The notes under the pieces were generated by a model. The model ran no database searches and was not told the DNA's origin. It worked only from the letters and a program-made list of their open reading frames with translations. A stretch of 64,000 nt of DNA from Colias croceus (taxonomy: Eukaryota > Arthropoda > Insecta > Lepidoptera > Pieridae), in contig NC_059567.1 of NCBI RefSeq assembly GCF_905220415.1, positions 1,860,001 to 1,924,000 on the forward strand, written 5' to 3'. Positions 55,531-64,000 of the stretch are shown here, piece after piece (within the stretch, counting starts at the first letter, position 1; every line of letters starts with the position of its first letter). The translations under genes and the position numbers were made by a program.

Positions 55531-55846
55531 CGTGTTTTTAGTAAAGTTACTATGTAAACTAACGTAATTTAATACTTAGGTACATATTCTATAATGGTGT
55601 GCTCAAACTGTTAATCTACATTTAATTTAGATTATTATTTGATACTAAGTAATGTAGAATTTAAACCACATTCATGTTTTCTTCAGATTTTAAGATTTTC
55701 TTATCAGAGTGTTCAATTTTAATGTAGTTAAATTTTATAAGAGACAATAATTAAGAAAATTTTAAAATAAAGTGTCACGTATTTTTTTTAAACGACGAAT
55801 GACGAAAAACGACCTAATCGCGGACGAAGTCGCGGGCAACAGCTAG

Positions 55847-58768
55847 TAGATTATACATACAAATTGCACGTTATTCACATCACCACTGCTCGAACCGGCA
55901 TGACAAAGTATAAGTTCAAAAGATAAGTTCCTAAAGTTCAGTTAAAGCTAAATGTGACATCTGCAGATGCGAATGCTGCCAATGTAATGGTATTAAGTAC
56001 CACGTTGAAGCTAAGTGAATTAATTAAAAATTACAATGAAAATGCAAAATTGTTTTATACTGGATTAAAGTTAATTTAATTAAAGTTAAAGTTATAAGAA
56101 AAACAAAACTGATTAAACTCAAGCTCGTGCCGAATAAATGCGTGGTTCTAAATAATATAAGGATTATTTTGTTATTTTTCTTCACTAATTTCATTGTAAA
56201 AACAAAAGATCCTTAAAATACTCGTTATCGCCTTAAAAATACGTGGGAATAACTTTGCTATAAGCTGATTAACAAGAAACGAGTTGTTTCTTGGAGAATA
56301 ATTGCCACTATTATTAGCATTGTTTATAAAATGTTTTACTAATTTAAACGGAAAATTTCTTCGTTGTTGAAAACATCTTCTTATATAATAACTTATTTTT
56401 TATTATAAGACTGTTTCAAAAGGTATAATTTCAATTATATGAAAAAGCTCCAAATTTATTAGGTAAAGGTTATACAAGTTATTAGACGTTTATTAGGTCA
56501 TACAAGCGAAATAAAAATATATGAAAGTAAATTATGTTAATTTTCATATAATAATTAATTTGTTTATCTTCTAATTAAGGAATAAACATCGTGAGGAAAC
56601 CGGACACGAAACGACGAGGGCAAAACCCACCTCGCGACTTTGGTGGATAAAAGCTTGAACCCTCAAGAAGTTTTTGTCTTTGCAGTGAGAAATAACATTG
56701 AGAATTGAAGCCGTTAACTGATGTTACTTGTTTATAAACATTTAGATAACAACAACTATAAAATCTATGCATGGTATGAATTAAACACAATACACATTTT
56801 CGTTATCTTTCGGTCTAGAAACTCTATTAATTCCAATCTTTCATCCATTCATCATTTAAGTTTCTCATTCGCTCCATCAATTTACGTTCATTTCGGAAAA
56901 TATTTTCACATTTACGTCCATTGCATTACTGTGTGTTTGGGAGACTTTTATTGGAAAGCGACAAATGTTGTTCATTTGTGTCTGCAATAATTAGCCGGTA
57001 TTCATGTATTGTTTTTGTGGTTTATGTGATTGACTGCAGTTTGTTTTATGTATTTTCTATAGGTTTTGGTGTTGCTAATTGGCTATTATGTTATGTTGCA
57101 ATCCTGTTGCAATACTAGTGAAATGGTACAAGAGCAAGATTATGAGATACAAAGCTGCCAGAAAAAACATCTAATTACCTATAATATTAATATTTCAGTC
57201 AAGTTATAAAATTATTATATTATCCTAAATTGTTATGACTCTATTGGAGAGAGACTATATTATAGACTTATAATTTTATTTCCAAAAATTGACTCAACTC
57301 TGTAAATTTATACTTGAAGCAAAAGTTTGTGCTTTTGAAAAACTGTTTATCATATTTTGTCTGTAACCATATTTACCTGGCGCCACAAATTTAACCACCA
57401 AAAATTCGCTGCACTAAATTGCAATCGTTCGAACAAAGAATTACGGGCACGCACTACCCGCTTGTCACTGCTGACCGTACGATGTCATTAACTTCTCCCC
57501 AGCAAGATTAATTGAAACTAGCAGCTTTTGTGCTGTGATTCAATCCGCCGCATATTAATTAGTATCCATTGTTTAAGGGACCGCGGTACACACGAGTCGT
57601 CAAACTGTCACAGCTCACAAATTAATAACGCATCCATCACGTAGTGTTGTTAGTTTTAATTGTTCGGTGGTACAACGCTTGCATGATAATTGAAAGTTTT
57701 TGGAAACTCTAATGAAGTACTGGAAGCGCGTGACACAATTTCTTGACAATGCTCATCCGAGTTCTATGCGCTTGATTGTGATATTGTGGTATATTGCTGA
57801 ACAATACCTGCAAATACAATTGTTTGTTGATACTATAAAATTTCAGTAATTTCAGTTAATTCAGTTAATACAAGTCAAGTCAATTCAGTCAAAAATTTCA
57901 GTTAATACTGTAAAGTTTCTGTAAGCGTAACGTTAAATCTACCAAATCAGAAATGGATTTGAAAATTAACGACGAAGACTTACCAAGATTTTCGACTTGT
58001 AAGTAGTTTTCGCCAAGCCACATTAAATACTCGTAGACACAGTGGGCCTCTAAAATGCACTGTAAAAAGTGTGTACCTATCATTACTTTATTACTTTGTT
58101 AGTAGATATATAAACGCAATCCAAACATTTTGTCAAACACCGATTCATAAATTTGTCACGTGAAAATTATTTAATAAAGCGACACAATAAATAAGTTATC
58201 GATTGATTTTTTGAGTCTTATATAGCTTGAAGAGTTATCCATAAATATTCATCAAAATATAATGTTTATTATGTTGTAGGCCAATTGTTAACCGTCGGCC
58301 GCGGTCCGAAAATTCTGAGTTTTCTTATTTTATTTTTCCGGCTTCCCATCGGTTAGACGTCGCTTTTACTTATGAAATTTTATAACATAGCAAGATGTGA
58401 AATCATTGAGAATTTTTGGTTGTTTTAATTCATAAATGTTTGTTATATTGATGAATGAATAATAATGTAGTTATGTATGCTTTTAAACAGTTTTGTTAGG
58501 AATTATTAAATTTGTATTGTATTATTATATGCACTATAATTATTAATTGTTTTTATTTATGTGTATCTTAAATAATAAAATTTAAAACTTTTTCGATCTT
58601 ATATGTAAGTTTTGCTTTATTAGTTCATTTAAATATTCATTTGCAATGTATCAATTAACATAATTTAATTAAATAATTAACCAATCTCTTGAATTGTTAA
58701 AAAAGTGGGGTTGTAAAAGTCCGTGTTGTGTAGTTGTAAAAGTCCGGTATACCGGATAAAAAGGGTGA
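55847..58768. other. AT-rich intergenic sequence, no gene seen
   Basis: About 2.9 kb. Short frames at 56575-56790 (minus), 56721-56990 and 56921-57118 (plus) and 57898-58083 (minus) are hydrophobic or low-complexity and overlap each other in ways that do not suggest genes. No Helitron end, LTR or RNA gene is visible. It could be single-copy host DNA. Confidence 0.45.
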
Positions 58769-61700
58769 TCTATACATATAATAAAATCGTAGGAAAGTCA
58801 AAACTGTACATTGAATATTTTTTTAAAAGAATACCTGGGCCGTGATCTATAATCGATATAGAAGCCAAAAACATAGTTTTTAGAATTTTTGTCTGTTTGT
58901 CTGTTTGTCTGTTTGTCTGTATGTTTGTCCGAGCTAATCTCGAAAAGTACTGCATAGATTGACTTCAAATTTTGCATGAATATTACTAACAGGTCGGGTG
59001 AGGCTATAGGCTACATATTATCAAGCTATCACCTACGGGGGAGGAGCTGTGAACCTTTATTTTTCTTACGTATTCCGTGTATTACGACAGCGTACAATCT
59101 AAAGACTCATGTTTAAATGTTGGTTTCGAGTAAGCCATGCTATTATCTAGCTTTACAAAATAAAAACTATGTCATTTACGTAATTTGGGCAGAGAAACAG
59201 TTTAATGAATTTAGTAGTATAAAGACAAATTAGAAACAGCGCCATCTATTAAATGTTATAAAAATCAAATCAATTTACACGTTAACTATTGGAAATTAAT
59301 AATCAAATGACGCATATATAAATGTTGTTTGACAATATCTATATTGACACTATAAAAATTATGCCATTTAAGTAACTTGGGAAGAGAAACATAGCTTAAA
59401 GAATGTAAGTTGTATAATGTTAATTTTGTAACAGCGCCATCTATGAGATTTCGTAAAAATCAAATCAATTTACATGTTAACACTACTGAACACAATGTTA
59501 AAAATTAATAATTTAAATATAATTATGTTATTTATTTATTTAACTCTTTAACCCATATCTTCCGTTCCCTATAAGATATATTTCGTGTAAATAATAAACT
59601 ACATTTTTTTAAAGTGAGGGTAGATGTTTATTATTTTAAGTAAAAATAGACACCATTATCTACAGTTAATCTAATGATTGTGTTCCAAAGAGTATACTAA
59701 TATATTGTTGCGTTCATTAGTTACAATTTTAAAAATCTTCGTGTTTTATAAATTTACTAGCTTACCGCCCGCGGCTTCGTCCGCTTTGTCTAAAACCTAA
59801 TAAATTATGTACTAAAACCTTCCTCTTGAATCAGTCTATCTATTAAAAAAACCGCATCAAAATCTGTTGCGAAGTTTTAAAGATTTAAGCATACAAAGGG
59901 ACAGGGAGCATTAGTAATCATCCGCTTCGTCAATTTTTGACTGAAGTTAATGTCCAACGTCCAATGGTTCAATCATTGGAAGTATTTCGGGAAATTTTGG
60001 AGGATATTTTTCAGGAAGGAGAGGAGGGGCAGCCAACCACATATCAAACTACTACGTTTTAGTACCGAAAAAAATTTTATTGCCAAATGAAACGTAAATT
60101 TTGCACTCACAACTTTACAAGTAATGTTTTTATTTTGACTTTGCGGTTATCTGATTATAATATTTATCGTTATGGCTATCGACGTACCGACCGTACTGGG
60201 ATCAGAGTAGGTACATGATATACAGTTCATCATCCAGGATTGCTTAGAGCATTTTCACACTGAAAAAGATGTTTTCTTTGAATCGTAGTTGCTTCATTTA
60301 TTTATTTTTAATCATTTTACATAATATGTTTTATATTTTATAAATATATCATTTTCATTATTTAAGTAGATAAAATAAATTATGTAACGGTTTTATAAGA
60401 AAACACATTATATTTGTTAGGCGACGGTGATTTCTTCCAGGCAAAAGATATTCATCAGCTCAATAAAATTGAACAGTATGTTGTTAGTTATTCTTTAGAT
60501 TCACAATTGTAATGAGCATTTCCGCATGCAAGTTGTATCGTAGTTTAGATATATCATAGTTTTTACATATTAAAGTTCCAACAAAACCCTCAAATTTTTT
60601 AGTAGAGTTGAGCAAGATAATTTGAAAAATGTGCCGTGTTAAGTATTATAGAAAAGGTTAGTTCGTTGTTAATTATTATTTCTTCTTCATTTACATGTTG
60701 TTAGTAAAAATAAACTTTGACTAACAGTCAAAGTATATTTTAACTAATACTACTTAATATCTATTATACTTATGTTCAGTATTTATCTGTATTATTATTG
60801 CTTGACAATTAATATATTTTCATGTCGTATACCAAATTATAAACATAAGTTTAAAATGTAATTAGCTGGATTTATTTTTACACACTCACAGACTTATATT
60901 TTATGTTAAATGTTAAAAGAGTGTTAATATGTAGTGTAAATCATAATACATTTTTTCACAATTAAAAATAATCCTTTTTTCTGATGGTGTTGGCATTGAA
61001 TTAAACCGCGCTGTCGTTTCGTTCACAAAAAGTGATGTTATGAGGAGCATATTCGGTCCTCATATCATAAAAAATCTGTGCGAAAACAATAAACACGTGT
61101 GAGGCCCTCACGGCAGATCGGGGCGGTCTGACGCGAAGTGGGGACAGCGTTGTCACTGTATCGCTCTAGCCACGCTGGTCAACAGACTTATTCGTTAGTT
61201 CAGTTTTGTATTAAGACCTCTGTGACATCCAACCCGTGAGACAACCAAACCCGTTCTCCCCTACTATCCCGTGAGACCGAACCTTCACTGAGAGGGTATG
61301 ACGTCACACAGCTGATCGCAAACGGCATATTGTACTATCCCGTGAGACCGAAACCCTCACTGAGAGGGAATTTCGTCTCACTACTGATCACGACAGTCAT
61401 ATTTTATCTCGAGAATCTGAAACTTTACTCAATATGAAGACCGTTTGACAAATGATAGGGTGCATCTTAATAAGATGAACATGAGCATAAGCAATGACTA
61501 GAGTAGGGACGCGAATATTACAATTATATGAGACAAGAACGATTAATAAGTTTGTTTAATGAAAGATTAAGAATTGAAACTATTCGGTCTCTGGAAACGT
61601 ACGAATAGCGAGAGGCCCGTCTTACTGCAGACAGATTTCGTCATAGTCTTAATGTCTTGAGGTAAACAATCTACGAATTCGGTGGTGTGGTCTGACAAAT

Positions 61701-62744
61701 ATAAAAGTGGGTTTGCTTATAACCTCACAATTGATTACAGATCATTTTCTGTATAGGCGATATTAACGTAGTATGTTCTTTTTGTAATGCTTTAAAGTGT
61801 AGTAAGGCGATTCGGCTTTCGTTTGAAGATACACCGGAACCTTTCACAAAATCACTACTTTTAGAGGAACATACTGTGCAATTAGCGTTTAGCTACTATT
61901 ATGTATATTCTGTGGTGCAATGTAAACTGTTATTAGACAATATTCGCTCTTATAGTAGTGCGTTTCAAATGATCCTTTGGTGCTCAATAATTATCAGAAG
62001 ATCCGTTCATGCTTACTTTTAAGATACAAGGTCAAGTTTACCATTTGATAGGATCCCTTTCGCCTGAAGGCCAACCTAAGTTTGTTTAAATATATTTTGT
62101 ATTCGACTACAACGAATAGTGGAATACAAGAAATCAATATTTCTCAATTTTAAAACTGAACTCATTTCACAATTTTAGAACAGGTTAATTCGTATGTATG
62201 CAGTTTTAAATCGACATTAGAAGCTTTTCCTCAAGATGGTGATATCGGCACTCAGGAACTCCCTGGGCGTGTTATAACGCCCAGGCCACAGTATTACAAT
62301 TTTTCCTACAGTAGGGCGACGAATGTATTTTCGCATAGCAACGGAGGGGAACTCGCAGGGGGTCAAGTGACGCGGGCCACGTACCACAAACATGCTTAGT
62401 TTGTGGTATGGAGCGCGAAAGATAGTCATCGTGTTTTTAGTAAAGTTACTATGTAAACTAACGTAATTTAATACTTAGGTACATATTCTATAATGGTGTG
62501 CTCAAACTGTTAATCTACATTTAATTTAGATTATTATTTGATACTTAGTAATGTAGAATTTAAACCACATTCATGTTTTCTTCAGATTTTAAGATTTTCT
62601 TATCAGAGTGTTCAATTTTAATGTAGTTAAATTTTATAAGAGACAATAATTAAGAAAATTTTAAAATAAAGTGTCACGTATTTTTTTAAACGACGAATGA
62701 CGAAAAACGACCTAATCGCGGACGAAGTCGCGGGCAACAGCTAG
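58769..62744 (+). mobile_element. Non-autonomous Helitron H3, 3976 bp
   Basis: TCTATACATATAATAAAATC after A at the start, CAGCTAG before T at the end. Its first 1.1 kb is nearly identical to H4, including the start of the nested Helitron (59757). A deletion then removes the intron and the first half of the captured exon (junction near 59906). The GC-rich block 61080-61385, with a duplicated phrase CTATCCCGTGAGACCGAA (61264 and 61335), is shared with H2 but absent from H4. Confidence 0.88.
62217..62429 (-). CDS. Conserved 70-codon frame in H3, unknown
   Basis: Third copy of the frame at 11096-11308 and 55318-55530, with small changes (RAPYHK for RARYHK, TPCEFPS for TPREFPS, NTPREF for NTSREF). 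Start and stop are preserved. Confidence 0.3.
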   Translation of the reverse strand: MTIFRAPYHKLSMFVVRGPRHLTPCEFPSVAMRKYIRRPTVGKIVILWPGRYNTPREFLSADITILRKSF

Positions 62745-63396
62745 TATCGTAATACAATTATTGAATGGACGAATGCAACATAGCTTAAATCAATAACAAG
62801 TAACCTAGGTAGGTCTGCGGTGACAATAAATTTTGATAAATCAGGACAAAGGAAAAGTAATTTATAAGAAGATAATTTAAGGGAAATTTCTTTAAATACC
62901 TTATGAAGGAAGAACTTCGCAATTTGTTTTTTAACTTTCTCCTCTAATAAGACAGTATAGGACATTAGGTACTTGTGATTTTTTTTTATTTTTATTTTTT
63001 TTTTTGTTTAAGCCATATCATACTCAACACAAGGAATTGTGCCATATATTTTTATAGTTAATACACAACTAAAATATTTGTAAATAAAACCCCTTTGAAA
63101 TTATTTCACACAGCTTACATTTCAGTCTGCGCTATTTAGTTAATTGTAGATAAAAATTTAAAATTTTTCGTTTAATTGATTTTTTGTCAGAACTTTATAA
63201 AGCCTAGCCTAGGAGATGTCAATATATTGTGAGTCAAACGAAGAAAAATATTTGGGAGTGTAGAACGAAGAGTGAAAAGAGAGAGAAGGTGTACCGTGTA
63301 TTACCCATAAAATTTACCCATTTGTAAAGGAGTTTTATTTTTACGACTTCTGTGTTCTGTGCAAAAATGAAAAACATTAAAATGTATTTTAGCTTA
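62745..63396. other. AT-rich sequence without recognised content
   Basis: A 74-codon minus frame (62741-62965) begins in the flank of H3 and has no recognisable motif. A long T-run lies at 62972-63005. Confidence 0.4.
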
Positions 63397-63443
63397 GATT
63401 GGTCACCGCGCGCGCGCTACGACCGCGCGCGCGGTGACCAATC
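63397..63443. repeat. Perfect 20-bp hairpin with (CG)n stem
   Basis: GATTGGTCACCGCGCGCGCG (63397-63416) pairs completely with 63424-63443 across a 7-base loop CTACGAC. The GC-only inner stem is striking in an AT-rich setting and could extrude as a cruciform or adopt Z-DNA. Confidence 0.9.
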
Positions 63444-63500
63444 CTTTATCCTTAATCTAAGTATTTTAGATTTAGCTGTAGCTTTTAGTCCTCAGGAAAG

Positions 63501-63546
63501 TATAAAGTATAATTTGTTTAGAGAAATAAACAAATTATACTTTATA
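63501..63546. repeat. Perfect 20-bp AT-rich hairpin
   Basis: TATAAAGTATAATTTGTTTA (63501-63520) pairs completely with 63527-63546 across the loop GAGAAA. It lies 57 bp from the GC-rich hairpin. Confidence 0.9.
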
Positions 63547-64000
63547 TAATCTAGAATCTATGCACGCGAGAAGTCGCAGGTACCGACAGCTTTGAAATAA
63601 GTACATATTAATATAAGTAATAAATTGTTCCACATCATTGCATCGATGAAATTTTTCGATACAAATATGCACTTAAAAATTATTTACTTAATATTTTATA
63701 ACAATAACTCGTAAATCACATTGAAAATTTTCTATGTTCATAAATTTAATTATTTTTGCTATTTGTTAATTTGATTATATATTCGAACTTCATTAAATTA
63801 TCTTGTGTAGGTGTTTAAAATAATTCTATTTAGGTAAATAATGAAAAAATGTTCTAAAATAAATTCATCGTGTTATATGTTTTTTTTTTGTGGAAAACGT
63901 CAAAGAGTATGTATACTTATGTAATGTATATTGCTATTACCTAGTCTTTCGTTTTACACAAGTATTATTCATTAAAAAAAAAATGCCATTTTATAATATG
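63547..64000. other. AT-rich sequence, nothing recognised
   Basis: No open frame of note, no element end. A short segment GCACGCGAGAAGTCGCAGG (63562-63580) is reminiscent of a decayed Helitron 3' end, without CTAG. Confidence 0.4.

Larger units (their letters stand above)
52417..55846 (+). mobile_element. Non-autonomous Helitron H4, 3430 bp
   Basis: Starts TCTATACATATAATAAAATC after A and ends GCGGGCAACAGCTAG before T. The (GTTTGTCT)n tract is at 52538-52585. It carries the nested 195-bp Helitron, the captured exon with a 163-bp intron, and the 70-codon antisense frame. It is a close relative of H3 but lacks about 1 kb that H3 has between 60740 and 61745. Confidence 0.88.

Noticed and set aside
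56575..57118. Host gene candidate between H4 and H3
   Set aside because: Short, overlapping, hydrophobic frames on both strands, without splice-supported extension or known motif.

Overview
The window is transposable-element territory in an insect genome, most likely a moth or butterfly. The sequence is AT-rich. It carries Helitrons of the A|TC...CTAG|T type in large numbers, CR1/jockey-superfamily LINEs whose 3' ends finish in AATAAA/TAAA-rich tails, and a copia element primed by the initiator-tRNA anticodon region. No host protein-coding gene, rRNA or complete tRNA could be supported. The order assignment rests on remembered repeat styles and is an inference.

Positions 1-28341 are a tandem array of a ~5.16 kb unit containing a minus-strand LINE (here LINE-A) and ~2.3 kb of older repeat debris. 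LINE-A0 runs off the left window edge, LINE-A1 (ORF 3741-6593) is intact, and LINE-A2 is cut in two (8899-10246 and 22410-23922). The cut was made by a 12.16 kb insertion flanked by an 8-bp target duplication. That insertion is a second LINE (LINE-B, ORF1 frameshifted, ORF2 17899-20841), itself interrupted by a 7.1 kb Helitron (H2, 10778-17922) that carries further nested elements. A 3374-bp Helitron (H1, 24660-28033) sits in the 5' flank of LINE-A2. Copies 1 and 2 of the array preserve its empty site, so its ends are exact.

Positions 29386-49901 are a 20.5 kb head-to-tail train of Helitrons, all on the minus strand. Units A, B, C and D (each ~2.9-3.2 kb without later insertions) are followed by H1', an almost identical copy of H1 in the opposite orientation to H1. 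Each unit is largely built from three internal tandem repeats: 190-201 bp monomers carrying a hairpin, 115 bp monomers, and degenerate ~260 bp modules. Unit C is split by a complete copia-type LTR retrotransposon (37162-41759) with identical LTRs, a 5-bp target duplication and one intact 1272-residue gag-pol frame; it is the best candidate for a currently active element.

Positions 49902-64000 contain two more relatives of H1/H2 (H4 52417-55846 and H3 58769-62744), one 216-bp Helitron, and AT-rich stretches without recognisable genes. The last kilobase has two perfect 20-bp hairpins.

The layers are readable by nesting: tandem amplification of LINE-A, insertion of LINE-B, then Helitrons into both, with copia and H1/H1' among the youngest. 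The Helitrons here encode no visible Rep/helicase and must depend on enzymes encoded elsewhere. Some carry what look like captured exon fragments with splice sites.
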